DNA from: Mortierella sp. BCC40632
Lineage: Eukaryota > Mortierellomycota > Mortierellomycetes > Mortierellales > Mortierellaceae
Direction of reading: 5' to 3'
NCBI GenBank assembly: GCA_011634665.1
Contig: WAEK01000004.1
Coordinates: forward strand, 3,040,001 to 3,104,000
DNA length: 64,000 nucleotides
The notes beneath the pieces were generated by a model. The model was not told the DNA's origin, did not search any database, and worked only from the letters and a program-made list of their open reading frames with translations. The translations under genes were made by a program, and so were the position numbers. Positions 35,660 to 47,757 of the stretch are shown piece after piece; the first letter of the stretch is position 1; every line of letters begins with the position of its first letter.

Positions 35660-38600
35660 TTATACTTCCACAAACAAAAACTCGTCCTCCTCGTCCTCCT
35701 TGTCGTCTAGGCCAGCTGTTGTGTGAACACTGTTCGCGTGGCTATTCCCACTCTTCCGATTCCTGCTATGACGGTCAGCAGACTGGGCTTTGTTAGACAC
35801 CCACGGAGAAGTTTTGGCTGGACTTGATTCCCTGGAGAGGACATGTCCATCCCGGTCGAGTCTCACTTTTGTGAACTGTTGTTTCTTCTGTGGTAGTGGT
35901 AGTGGTGGTGGCGGTGGGCGAGAACCATTCAAAGGCTTTGTTGAGCATGAATCCAGAGAATCGTCTACCAAAGTGATCAAGGGGTAGGATCGGTCCATAT
36001 CTCTTGAGAGTCGAGCCATCCAATCCTTTAGTTCACTTGGGGACCTAATCAAGAATGCCAATAGCATCGATGGATCGAGCTCCAAAATATGCATCGACCG
36101 AACAACAGGACAATGGTAGCTCTAATGACATGAACCCCCAGCACATACATGTCGAATTAAAAAAAACAATGAAGTATGATATATGAGATATGAGTGAAGA
36201 TTGAAGGAAATGCCGGCCGCACCTACAAGACACTTGGAGTATAAATCCCAGAAGAAAATGACTTACAGGCGAAGGGCAGCTAAAAATCTCTTCTGGTGTG
36301 GCGCGAGGTTTGACAAAATGTGGGTCGTAGTAGAACAGCTCATCGCCTAGATCATTTTTTCAGCCAAAAAAAAAATCCATAGAATGAGTATCTATAGATA
36401 TTCAAACTTCTATCCTACTCTTAACTGAGCATCATAATGTGCTTCGATCATACCTTGACAGGCAACAAAATAAAGCGATCGTCCTGGACGACCTCCTGCA
36501 ATCCCCAAGAATTGTGGAAGTCGGAAAAGTCGCTTCAAGTTCGGTACATAACGCTCTGTCAATTTGTCCAGTCCAAATCGTGTAGGGACAAAGATCAGCA
36601 CTGGTTTCCAATCCGTGACAGTCGTCGGCTCTAGAACCTTGGGAAGTTCAAAGGTCTGGGCGGCCTCGAGAATGGTGCTCACGCGGAGCATGCCATCCAT
36701 AGAGATGAGGATCTTGAGAGGACAAGCTGTATGCTTTTCTGAGAGTCGCCTGTTCAACAAAAATAAATCGGACGGATAGAGAGAGAGAGAGAAATGAAAT
36801 ATGAGAAGCCGTTACAAAAGGAAAGATGTTTGAATAAGTAATTCTTGTCCAGAAAACAACCATCGGTCAAGATGCAAAACAACAACTTGGACATTTACTT
36901 TAGTGCATGGGCCACCGTCGAAGGTCCAAACCATTCTCCGACTCGTTTGTCCAACAACAATCCAGTCTTGGCTATCCCATGGATACTATAGTATTGGTTT
37001 GGTTCATCCGAAAACCACTCCAAGACCTCGCTGTAGAGTCGGATAATCTTGATCGGTTGTGGATGATGGGCTCTCCATTCTGAAAGGGAGAAAAAAAAAA
37101 AAGACAGAAAAAAAAAAAACAGTGACAAATGAATCGCAGACAGTTAGTCAGCTTGAATCATCGAAACCAATACCTTATTCCCCTGCAACCTTGTAGAGTA
37201 CTTACCACGTCCAAGCATGATTTGAACAAAGGCCTGAGCCAAAAGACTCTGACCCGTTCGCATCATACAACCCCACCCAGCATCACAAGTATAAAACGAA
37301 GGTTCAATCCTCGTCAAATACTTGCGATACGTAAACCAGAGCCTTGATTGGAAATCCATCATAAACTTTCGAAGGACTTCTTGCTTTCGAGAAAGTCGTT
37401 GCGCTTCTCGTTCATTCTCAGGTTCGTGATCCACACACTCTTCTGTTCCAGATCTCCACTCGTGTCCATGAGGACTGACAGTCTCTTTAGGACTCTCTTC
37501 AGGATCCATATCCTCCTCTTTTGAATCCTGGGACTCGTCCTCGGGGATTTCAAGTCCCAACTGACGTGACAACATGCTCGTCGTCCAAGGAGGCAACGAA
37601 ACAGTTTCTCCTCGAAAACTTTTCCCTGATAAAGTCTGGAGTCTATCCATTGTCGACATATTTCCATCTCTATGACTACCTCCATAAATGGATCGGACAT
37701 CTCGATCCCCCAAAACGCTCATAGTATTGCTCCGACCATTCGTCAACCGTGAAGGAAGAAAGGCTGCCGAGAAGGTCGAAGAAAGACTCGAGCTCAACGA
37801 AGTACCAGGGGACATGCCATCCAAGGACGTTGCCAACATACCATCTGTCATAGTTTCTCCTGATTCACTCTCGGACAAATCTGTACTCTGAACAAACGAA
37901 GGGGCCGAGGATCCGAAACCAAAGGTGGGGGCTCTAGAACTAAATGTGAGCGATAGAGATCGCAAGGACCGACGAAGCACCGATTCAGATCTTGTGGGCG
38001 AAGCTGGTCGATGAGGAGATGGCTTTGGTCGAGGAAAAGTCGCCGAAGGGGGTAGAGACGGTGGGGTCTCAGAGTCCACGAATCCCGCTTGAGTAAACGA
38101 TCTAGAGAATGATGTATCCCAAGTGTCCCTGTTGTCCCTTTTGACCTCAAGATCCAGTATTTTGCTCTTTTCCGTGTCCTCCAGGGCAGCAGGCTTTTTA
38201 ACGACCATGGTCGACTTGGCTGTCTTTCTTTTGCGCTCACGAGTCACTGTTGGTCCTGTTTCCCGCGCGTGTTCTCCATCATGGACAGAAGCCATAGACT
38301 CTGTTGTAGGCATGGTCGGTGACCGCTGCATCTGGTTCGAGTCTCGAGTTGAATGTAACTGTCTCTCGACCCCCAAACGCTCGCCTTGGATATCTGACCG
38401 CGTTGTCATCGGTTTTATCTCTTCAATCGATGGCATCTGCATCCCGTTGGAAGGTCTTGAAGACTTTGGAGAGAGAGCTGGAATAGGTGTTGGTGCTAAA
38501 TTAGTCGGAGATTTGGTTTCGGCATCAGTTCCGCATGATGCCTCACTGCTAGGAGGAGAAGCGTCACTCATTCCGTGTTGGATCATGCTCCGACTGTTAC

Positions 38601-41199
38601 TGATACTTCCTCCTGAAAGAGGTCTTCCCTTGGCAGCATCATTCAAGTCAACGATCCCCTTTAGAGTCGAAACACTCGTCGCGTGGGGTCTTGTGGGTTG
38701 CCCGACTTTGGTGTCGGACGAAAAGAGTCCAGTAAACGACATTCTTCTTCGATACGGCTTTCTCTCTGACTGTTGAGGTGATCCTGGGGACAGTTCCTGA
38801 TCAGGACATGCCAACTCTGCAGATGCTTCTGGTTCCTCCGTCCGGTGTGCCTCCGATAGCAAGAATGACGACCTTTGCTGTTGCATTTGAATAGTTGTCC
38901 GGCTGGCTATTGATCCTCCTTCAGGAGATGAAGGAACCTGTTGAGTCGAAAGAGACCTTGGTGGCGACCTCGAATGTAGATGTGACCGAGCCTCATCGCA
39001 GGATAGACATGATGTTGTTTGAGAACGGAGTGGGTATATTGACTCGAGCGATGGTGTCGACGAAGGACTGAGTCGGTTGGGTATGTACTCCGGAAAACCT
39101 AATGATCCTGGGACTCTTTGGGCTCGACTTCGTGTGTCGATAGTTATTGGGGCTGCACTGGAGGTGCTCTTTGCTGCCATCTCTTTCACGGTCAAATAGA
39201 TCCGCTTATTGACCCCATCACTCACTTCTTCATCGAGTGGAAAACGATAGCAGACTCCAAGCATCCAAATGTCCTCTGTCCCAAAGTCCATCTTTGTCCT
39301 GACTCGGTCGTCTCGAGTGATGTATTGCACCATCTTTGAGTTGTACAGCCAGTATCTACAAAGAGTGAATAAAAGAGGAGGATGAAGGGAAAGGATCAGT
39401 CCCATGAGATTATGAAACAAAATAAAGAGGTATGCACATTGCCCCTAGCTTTGATGGGCACGGGCATTGCTCTTTTGTTTGCTGCTGTTTGGGTATAAGT
39501 GGACTTACCCCATCTTTGAAAAGAATTCAGAAGTTGCCTGCATAAAGTGCTCACCAGCATCAGGTTCCTCAGTGTTCAGATCCAGTACCCGCTCCCGACT
39601 CTTTCGCTCCTCCTCTCTTTCTTCTTCTTCTTCTTCTTCTTCGTCCTCTTCATCTTCTTTCCAGGAACGTGGCGAGTCAATAAATGACCTTGGGATTGCC
39701 CCAGGAGAGATGGGCGTAGACTCTCTTGGATCTTCTAGTCTGTTAGAGGGCGATGGTGGGCGAGATTCATTCCTGAGTGGCGATGGTTTGGGAGAAGTGT
39801 TGGAGGAATAGTGCGAGCGGGGAGACGGGGAGCGAGGAGATGGAGAATGAGTCGTAGCCGTCCTCCTTGTGACTGAGATGGGTATAGAGGCAGACGGCGA
39901 CAATGATGGCGGTGGTGGTGATGGTGGCGGTGAGGAGGACAAGAGTCGACTCGGGTGACCATGGGCGTGACTAGCATGGCTGTCGTGTCGATGTTTGTGC
40001 TTCATTCTCGTGGGGTTTCCCTGCGGCTGGGGGCGGTCCTTGGGGTGAGTCTCTTGCCGAAGCGTGTACGAAAACTCTGCAAAGATGACCCCATCGGGGC
40101 TCTGCACATGAAAATCCAGCATTGTGTCCTCTTGGAGGTTGCTTTTATTGTTACTGTCGTGGGTGCCCCAAGTTTGTGATGGAGATGCGGGTGGTTGCAC
40201 AATGTTGAGGATATGTGTCTCATAGATGTAGAACGACGAGGGGTCCTGTGGATCGCTCGGTGCAAAGGTCCCCATCAGCTCCATGTGTTCATGAATGGTC
40301 CTCGACCGTGTAAAGACCGACTCCAGGAACCAGAGAGTCACCGGTTGAGTGGTGGAGGCGTGGGAAGAAGACAGAGCGGACAGGTTGGGCTTTGTGCGAC
40401 GGCTGGTGTTGGGGTCTTTGGCCTCCACTGTAAAAAAGAACACGACAGAGAATGGCCGTCCATTAGGCGAGAAGGCTGCTGCCGAAGAATGAGGCACCCT
40501 GATCGGAAGTCGCTCAAACCGAAATGACCTTGAGCTGCGACTCTGCCTTTGACGACTGCTCTGTTCGCCTAGAGCGGGATGAGGCAGCGATTGGGCCAGC
40601 GGTTCTGGGTCGTCAGAGGATGATGCTGTCTCTGTCTTTGTCAAGACCTGCCAGACCTTGATACGGCCATGGCTGTCAGTTGCTCGAGTTCCATTACTCT
40701 TGCCAAGCGAGAATGCCGACAATGTAGGCGATGGAGACACCGCACAGTTCTCTGGCGGTCCTGACTCATTGCTCTGTCGACTGTGGACAGGATGCTGCCA
40801 GTAAAGTGAAGACCAGAACTCGACATCATCATTTCTGTGTGAAATCCGTGGCTGGAGTCCATCGTCTGTCTTGAATGGTGTAAAGGATGCAGGGGAGCCA
40901 CCGGCTCTTTCGCCACCCTCACGCCGTCGGTCTGCAGGATAAGCTTGAACGGTTGCAAGATCGTTACTGCCGCCATCGTTCCGGTCAATGCGATTACTTT
41001 CAAGGGCTCCCTGCATTTGGTCTGAGACCATCCAGCTACTGCCAATATTGAGGTTTCTTGACTGGTCTTGGTCTGCTTGGGGTGAGGTGGGCGAAGGCAA
41101 AACATGATGACTCCTGGACCGACTATACTCCGGACGTGGGTTCCTGCGAGGTGACTGAAGAGGAGGAGCAAAAGGCGAGGGGGCCTCCATAGTGGACAT
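35660..41199 (-). CDS. ATG4: Autophagy cysteine protease ATG4, greatly extended
   Basis: ATG4 trims Atg8 before lipidation and later cuts Atg8 from phosphatidylethanolamine. Six exons: 41199-39509, 39355-37206, 37079-36899, 36749-36454, 36346-36267, 36121-35660; 1,619 residues against 494 in yeast. The peptidase C54 core is complete: catalytic Cys about residue 1260 in DAGWGCMMRTGQ, and Asp1447 and His1449 in YYDPHF. The first 563 residues (exon 1) are unusual: a partly folded-looking region (WFLESVFTRSRTIHEHMEL, FYIYETHIL, MLDFHVQSPDGVIFAEFSY), then Ser/Pro-rich and poly-Glu stretches. Another disordered insert of about 550 residues separates the N-terminal YRFPLDEE strand from the catalytic block. 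The C-terminus DEEDEFLFVEV has acidic residues before F-x-x-V, a likely LIR for Atg8, as at the end of human ATG4B. The exon 1-2 junction is in phase, but a separate gene cannot be fully excluded. Confidence 0.9.
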
Positions 41200-42451
41200 T
41201 GAGATGGAGATGGGAATTCGGAAGGGTCGAGGCGATGAGAATCGTTGTGGCCGAGGAGGAAGAAAAAAAAAAAAAAAGAGAGAGAGAGAGTCTGTGCTTT
41301 AGCGGCGCAAGCAGGCTCTGGTCCCTGTCCCTGTCTAGGCAACCCCTGTGTTCTTGTGCCTGCGTACGCGCAAGACGCAGGCCACGTGCAGAGCGGGGTG
41401 GGAAGAGCAGAAGGCTGAGGAGATGTGACAGAGGAAAGGAAGGTGGCGATGGGCGATGGACCGAGAATGGGACGAGGAATGTGAATGGAGAATGAAATGA
41501 GAGGGTGAGGGTAAGGGAAAGAGAGAGAGAGAAGAGAGAAGTGGATAGGTGGCTAGAACAAGAACAGGAGAAAAAAAAAAAAAAAAAGGAGGCGAGGCAC
41601 GAGTGAGAGAAAGTAAGAAAGAGAGAGCAAAAGAGAGGAGAGGGAGAGGCGGGGCATGGCTGACTGGCTGGCAAGCTGGCGTGGTATTTTAGGCTTGGAT
41701 AGATCACCATCAGGCACACTCTCACCTGTTCTGCCCATCTGTCCCTGTCCCTGTCCCTTTCCTTCCTATCTGTTCCCCCCCTTCCCCTTTATTTTTTTTT
41801 TTTTTTTTTTTTCTCGGTGGTTGGTGGTTGGGCCCGTCCGCATTGTCTCTCTCTCTCAATCTCTTTCTCCCATGGTCTAAACTCGTGGCTGTTGGACAAG
41901 ATCAGATCCGGGCCATTGCAACGGTACGGGTGCCCTGTCCACCGTGCGGGCCACATAAACAAGACCAAAGGCACATGCCAGCCATGCATCTCGCATTCGC
42001 CCGAACGAGGCCTGCGCATCCTTGCTCCGCCGGCAATGCTTTGAACGGTGCGAATTAGACTCCGCTGTGCTCTTTTTTTTTCCGCCTTTCGACTCTTTGC
42101 AGATGGTCACACAAAGGCGAGTCTTTTTTGACTTGGAGGATCCATTTGGCAACGTCTCTTCTCTTGACCACAGATTGCACCCATGCCTCAAGGGTAGGAA
42201 GTAACCCGATCGTTCCGCCTCGAGATAAGACTTTGTAGCCAGAGTACCGATCCAAGTTGAATGTGTGCTGAAATGATTTATTGGTACAATGCGCGGAAAG
42301 GGGGAAAGTAAAAAAAAAAAAAAGGAAAGGTATTCAACAGGAAGAAAGGGAGGAGATTCCTACGAGTGACAGCCCTAACAATAAAAAAAAGTAAAAAAAA
42401 TGCACATTCGTTTGGAGTCTCCCTCTCCCAGTGCTTTTCTCCATTGTCCTG
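41200..42451. promoter_or_regulatory. Upstream region of ATG4 and 3' flank of the Nop6-like gene
   Basis: Both neighbouring genes are on the minus strand, so this holds the ATG4 promoter and the 3' region of the Nop6-like gene. Poly-A/GA tracts lie at 41260-41290 and 41525-41590, and poly-T at 41788-41814. No gene is seen. Confidence 0.5.
42277..42282 (-). terminator. Polyadenylation signal for the Nop6-like gene
   Basis: AATAAA on the minus strand, about 170 nt past the stop codon of the RRM protein gene. Confidence 0.4.
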
Positions 42452-43714
42452 TTACTCTTTGCGAAGTCGGGCAGCTAGGCCCACGACATTGATAGCGTTG
42501 GCTCCACTAATGTCGTTTGGTCGCTTAACCTTCTTGGCCGCCTTTACTACAGGGATCTCAGTCTTTGCATAGGAGGACTTGGCTTCCTTAGCAGGAGCAA
42601 TATGCTTCTCATGAACCTTGCGCTATTGGGATGAGACATTCAAACTACATCAGTCAATAATTCGGAAAAAATGCCTCATTTGACTCTTCTTTCCCTCTTT
42701 CCTTTCGTAAAATAATTTGAAATAATCACAAAAAAAAAAAAAAAAAACTTACGCGTTCTTCATTCAACGCCTCGTTCTTTTCAGCAATCTTTTGTCTCCT
42801 TGTGCTCTTGTTTCCTCCGCCTCCTGCAGTCAGCTCAACGTTGATGGGACGCTCCTTGATCAAAGTCTTGTTGAAGAACAGCGCTTTCTACAAAAGTAAT
42901 ACAGAGTGGATCAGCATGTTGTTAATATCACATCCGATCAGCAATTGAGCCCACAGATGCCTAAGCAGAGACTTGGGATTGAGTCTTACCTGCATAGATT
43001 CCGAGTCGCCAAACTCCATGAATGCGAATCCCTTGCCCTTTCCTGTCAGTTTGTCAGTTTGTACTCGCACAGACGAAATGGTGCCTATCAGATCATCAAA
43101 TAGCATTATCCAAATATGAGTGATCACGGTCATATAGGTTATGAAGGAGCGCGCTGAGATGGGGGGCAGAATCCTGGTTTTATGAAGTACATACCACAGC
43201 TCTCGAAATGCTTCTGCAACTGCTCCTTTGTAATATTGAACGGCAAGTTTCCTAATGTTCGTTAAAAGGCATGTGTAGCCCAAATTCCTTTTCGTTAATG
43301 TATAGCCCATGCCCTGGTAAGGTCCCATCATATCCACAGGTGACTGACAAAGAGAGATCCATTCCAGTCCAATGCTAAGTTCCAGACGAATCACATACCG
43401 ACAAAGACAATAAACTTTTGATTCTTCGGCTTTTCTGCGGCTGCTTTTGCAGGAGTAGCTGCGTCAGACTTTTCCTTTCCCTGGTCTGCAGAGGAGGCTT
43501 CCGATTCATTAGTCTTGGCTGCTCCCTTGCCACGTCTACGCTTCTTCTTTCCATCTGCTGTCTTAATAGCATCGCCTTCCTCTGAAGTCTTTTCTGTGGT
43601 GTTGTCTCCAACGTGGTCTTCCTCTGGAACATCAGCAATCGAGTCATCGAGTTTCCGCTTCTTGTTTCTGAACTCGCTCGCCTTCTTTTGCTTCTTTGTG
43701 AGTTTCTCGGACAT
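42452..43714 (-). CDS. NOP6: Nop6-like nucleolar RRM protein
   Basis: Five exons: 43714-43399, 43251-43195, 43084-42990, 42887-42753, 42622-42452; 257 residues. A charged Lys/Glu-rich N-terminus (about 1-97, KKKRRRGKG as a likely nuclear/nucleolar signal) precedes one RNA-recognition motif at about 98-177, with RNP2 FIVFVGNL and RNP1 KGFAFMEF. After it come GGGGNKSTRRQKI and a basic tail ending in a short hydrophobic stretch. This order, a small protein with a single central RRM and an (N/R)-rich segment right after it, matches yeast Nop6 and its fission yeast counterpart, which act in early 40S ribosome assembly. The nearby RPS9 and RPL21 genes fit a growth-related role, but co-regulation is inference. 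Could also be another small RRM protein. Confidence 0.82.
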
Positions 43715-44595
43715 GGTGAAAGTAATGGGGAGGAGTTTCTTTTTTTGGGAGCAAGAAAAAAAAAAAAAAGGAGAGGATGGGAGATGGCTCGAGGGAACTG
43801 ATGCCAGCAAAGTTAGTTGGCAAGTTGTTTTGAAACAGTGACAAGCCACGCGATTTTTTTTTTTTTTTTTTTTACTCCTCCCCAGGCAGGCAAAGTGAGG
43901 GAAGGGAGGGGGCGGTTCTTGTGCCCGCCACAGGTTTTGTTCGACCCACTGTTGATAGAAAAGAGTCGAGGTCAATCTTCCCATGCTCTTTTTGTCGTGT
44001 AGCCCGCCCTCGGGATACCACATGGCTAAACTGCCTGTCCTCACAAAAGGCTAAACACTAGCACAGCCTCTCCTTGACCTTTTGAGGTCACTTGGATCAA
44101 GCGTCGTGCTGTGCTGTCCGAAATGGACTTTACTATTGATATCTGGCAGCGCCCAAGTAAAGGTATAGATGGTACACTGACAATAACGCGTTCCGTGGAC
44201 CATCCGCGATAGGTGGCAGAAGGAATTGACTGCGCCGACTAGAGCAATATAACCAATACTTTCTACGCTTTCCATTACGTCCAGAAGAATAAAAAACACA
44301 CGAATGCCGCAGCAACCTTTCAAAGATATGCTGGGGCTACAATTGGGTCTGTGCCCAAACAAATTGAAAGCAGAGTCCTTTTTTTTTTCTTTCAACACTA
44401 AGAGACAGTAGTTCAGACTTTCGAACGTCTCCATTCTGAATCTCCCAAAAGGACACAACACCCAAAGTAGCATCGCCAAAACAATCATAATAGAGCACGC
44501 AAAAAGGTTGTAGCAAACTGCTTTTCTGAGTATATTTTTGAGGGAGCGTGTGTTTTAGCGCACTAATCCAGAGATAATGTCTAAGGGGAAGGCGT
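43715..44595. promoter_or_regulatory. Nop6-like promoter and RPS9 3' flank
   Basis: It lies between two minus-strand genes. A poly-T tract at 43855-43873 and a few short open frames are present. No gene is recognised. Confidence 0.5.
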
Positions 44596-45558
44596 TTACT
44601 CGTCATCCTCCTCATCCTCACCAGCATCCTTGCTGGCGGCGGCAGCAGCACGCTTTCTCTTGACACGACCAGCACGTCCACCACCATAGGGAGAGGTGAG
44701 GGAGAAGTCGATGTGCTTCTGGGAGTCAAGACGGACGACGAACGAGGGGATGTTGACGACCTGCTTGCCAACACGGATGTGACGCTGACGGATCAAGACA
44801 CGAGCGTGGTGGATAGACTTGGCAAGACCGAGCTTGTAGACCTGGGTCTGGAGGCGGCGCTCCAAGAAATCCTCGATCTTCAAGGCCAAGACGTAATCGA
44901 GCTTCATCTTGTCCTCGTCCAAGACACCGATGCGGACCAAACGACGAATCAAGGCGTTACCCTCGAAGAGACGGCGGGGATCCTTGTCGTCCAAGGTCAA
45001 GAGCTCACGAGCAGCACGACGGATGTTGGACAAGGTGTAACCAATGCGCCAGATCTCACGCTTGTTGCGGAGACCGTACTCACCAGCGAGCTTCAACTCC
45101 TGGTCGAGACGGGCGGCCTCGAAGGGACGACGGGGGACCTTGTAGGTCTTGGAAGAGTTTGGGGGGGCTCCAGAAGGCACTAATATCCAGAAGAAAAAAA
45201 GTTTGTTCCTTGTTTAGTAGGATGCTCCAAAAGTTGAAAAGGTATCCAGGTCATGGTCAACAAATGAATGACCCTGCTCCACGGGCATGTGGTCTCAAGG
45301 CATCCTGATGTGACCTCCAAGACATGAAAGCTGTTGACATGCGACGAGTAGTAGGCGATCTCCATCAAAGAGTCGAAGCCAATGTCCTCGGCAATGATAA
45401 ACAGAATCCATAATCCATGGTGGGTGGTGAGGCTGAATCGATGAGATCGTTGATGACATCCATTGCTGCGGCGCCTCACATCAGAAAAGCCTAGGAGACC
45501 ACTAGCCTAGGAGACATGTCGAAAAAAAAGTCTAAGGCAAGGTTGTTTGGCACATACT
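44596..45558 (-). CDS. RPS9: 40S ribosomal protein S9 (uS4)
   Basis: A small-subunit protein that binds the 5' domain of 18S rRNA at the mRNA entry side and affects decoding accuracy. The coding exon 45179-44596 encodes residues from [20 protein letters not shown] through the S4 RNA-binding domain ([31 protein letters not shown]) to an acidic tail GEDEEDDE; 194 residues, as in other eukaryotes. The exon starts TGCCTTCT with no ATG. A donor at 45557 (gtatgt) preceded by ...AAGCAACA supplies the A, so the initiator codon is split A|TG by a 377-nt intron (45557-45181). The 5' UTR exon is pyrimidine-rich. The exact transcription start is unknown. It is transcribed away from RPL21. Confidence 0.95.
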
Positions 45559-46176
45559 GTTGCTTAACTGATTCGAGAAAGAGAAGGATCAAACTCGAGG
45601 ATGCAGGGCGTGGATCTTCTTATGCTTGGAAAAGTTGCACCTGGATGTTTGTTGAGATAAACAAAGGACTGCTGTTGTGGGAAATTGACCCCGGTCAGAG
45701 CCGGGGTCAACAACCAATCAGCAAGTAGTCCTATTCAGAACAGTGAAAGTATCACGTACACAATGAGGAATACAGGTACGTGTCTGAGAACAGAGTGTTT
45801 TCCAGCCAATAGGAGAGTCAGGGAGAGAAAATTTAAAAGTCTCTAGCCTGCCATTTTGTTTTGGTTCCTTCTCTTCTCTATTCTTGACCTCTTAGGGTAA
45901 CAAGGCGTTCCATGATCGAGAGAGATCCAGCGTTTAGACTACATCGGAGACATGGGATTTACCAAATGAACATGGGGAGCATGCTGGCACGGAAAAGACG
46001 GATCAGGATCTGTATCCAAGATGGATCATCATTCATCATTGGCCCATCGTCATTCTCATGGATCAGTCAGCATCTAGGGACGACATTGGAACATTCAGTC
46101 ATCATGTCCCTCAGCATGGAAAACTTATCGATTTTTTTTTTTTCTTCTCATGTCTACTCAACAGAATTGATTCATC
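45559..46176. promoter_or_regulatory. Shared divergent promoter of RPS9 and RPL21
   Basis: The two ribosomal protein genes diverge from this 0.6 kb region. Pyrimidine-rich transcription-start regions flank it: TCC TTCTCTTTCTCG on the minus strand near 45580-45600 and TTCCTTCTCTTCTCTATTC on the plus strand near 45865-45885. A likely 5' UTR intron of RPL21 runs from the donor gtaaca at 45897 to the acceptor acag at 46164, just before the ATG. A short palindrome-like GACCCCGG...CCGGGGTC lies at 45689-45708. Confidence 0.6.
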
Positions 46177-47513
46177 ATGCCTCACTCCTATGGTATCCGC
46201 GCTCGCACCCGCCACATGTTCGCCCGTAACTTCAGGGAGCATGGTATGCCCATCAAGCTTACCACCTACTTGAAGACCTACAAGGTTGGCGACATCGTTG
46301 ACATCAAGGCCAACGGTGCTATCCACAAGGGTATGCCCCACAAGTTCTACCACGGGTATGTAACTTGGTTTTATTTTTTTTTTTATTGGCCCCTGGGCTT
46401 GTTCAAGATCTTCATCACCCCCTACTAGAAGTCATGCCGTCCCAATCGCACCTTGAATCATCCCGGACAACGGAACAGGAACCTTCAATTGAGCTGAATC
46501 GATCAAATCAGGATGTCAGCTTCGACTATTTTTTCTACCAAATCTTGCCCATCAAAAGATCCTGGAATGAGCATCGCCTATTGAATCTCGTCATCTCAGT
46601 ACTTTTTGATCCATGGTCCCCTCAATTCAGCCAGTGATCTCTGTTTTCTCAGGCTCTCCTGTCTCCCCCCTCCCCAACCCTCCCCGCTCTGACTTTCAAC
46701 CCAAACCTCAGATTTTTTTTTTCTCGGCCAAAAGACATCCCAACAACAACAACAACATGCGACCATTTATCTTTTTCTTTCGATCTACACCCGACTGTTG
46801 GCCCCGTCCTCCCTCAGGGGGGAAAGGATACCCTTGTCCCCAGTCCTCTTTTCTTTCCAATGGGACATTAGACATGATTTTTGGACCCCTTTTGAGAAAG
46901 AAAGAGAGGGAAAGAAGGGGAGAAAGGCTTTACTGCAGACGCCCACTTTCCTCTTTCGATCGCCTCAAATCTTGGATCACCAATTCTCTCTTCTACCAAG
47001 TTTGACATCTAGACTTGCCCTTGACTGACTTTACTCTCCTTGTTCTATCTGGATGTAAATAGTCGCACTGGTATCATCTACAACGTTACCAAGTCCTCCG
47101 TCGGTGTCATTGTGAACAAGCGCGTTGGCAACCGCTTCATCGAGAAGCGCGTCAACATCCGCATTGAGCACATCAAGCACTCCAAGTGCCGTGATGATTT
47201 CTTGCGCCGCGTCAAGGAGAACGCTGCTGCCAAGTTGAAGGCCAAGGCCGATGGTGTCAAGGTCAACTTGAAGAGACAGCCCGCCCAGCCCCGCGAGGCC
47301 CACTCCGTCTCTGCCAAGAACAAGATCCCCACCACCCTCACCCCCATCCCCTACGACAGTAAGTAACCGCAGCCTACAATGGCTCAGCTGAGGCCTTTTT
47401 TTTTTTTTTTTTTTTTTTTTTTGTGAAAGGCAATTGGAAAAACTGAGATCCTTGAGTCTAACCTTCTTTTTTTTATATTACTATTTACTCTCTATCTTCA
47501 GCCCTCCTGTAAA
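46177..47513 (+). CDS. RPL21: 60S ribosomal protein L21 (eL21)
   Basis: A large-subunit protein contacting 5S rRNA and the central protuberance. Exons 46177-46355, 47063-47358 and 47503-47513; 161 residues against 160 in yeast. Signature stretches are [53 protein letters not shown] and [10 protein letters not shown]. The last exon carries only 11 coding nucleotides. Without it the frame would read YDSK and stop at 47366, but a good donor (gtaagt at 47359) and acceptor (cag at 47502) give the ending PYDTLL, which lines up with the yeast PYETFI ending. Intron 1 is 707 nt. I looked there for box C/D snoRNA motifs and found none convincing. Confidence 0.96.
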
Positions 47514-47725
47514 CGTTCTCGGGATATGATTGCGTGCGGAATCGAAGCAATAAAGTCGCAGAAATGCTTCCCATGAAATTATGTTTGACATGTGTGTTCA
47601 TTGTGGGCTGCAAGCGTGCCATTGCAAAGGGGGGATAGAGAGAGAGGATAGGTTGGGAGAAGATAGTAGCGGACTTATGGAGACAATCTCTCCCTTTACT
47701 CTAGATTCTTTGGCCCCTTACAGTA

Positions 47726-47757
<32 letters not shown>

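Noticed and set aside
44713..45183. A 156-codon frame antisense to RPS9
   Set aside because: It is a codon-bias shadow of a highly expressed gene. The sense frame is an unmistakable ribosomal protein.
45181..47062. Intronic snoRNAs in the RPS9 and RPL21 introns
   Set aside because: I found no RTGATGA and CTGA box pair with terminal stem. H/ACA folds cannot be judged by eye, so none is claimed.
47031..47303. A 90-codon frame antisense to RPL21
   Set aside because: It is a mirror of the biased RPL21 codons.
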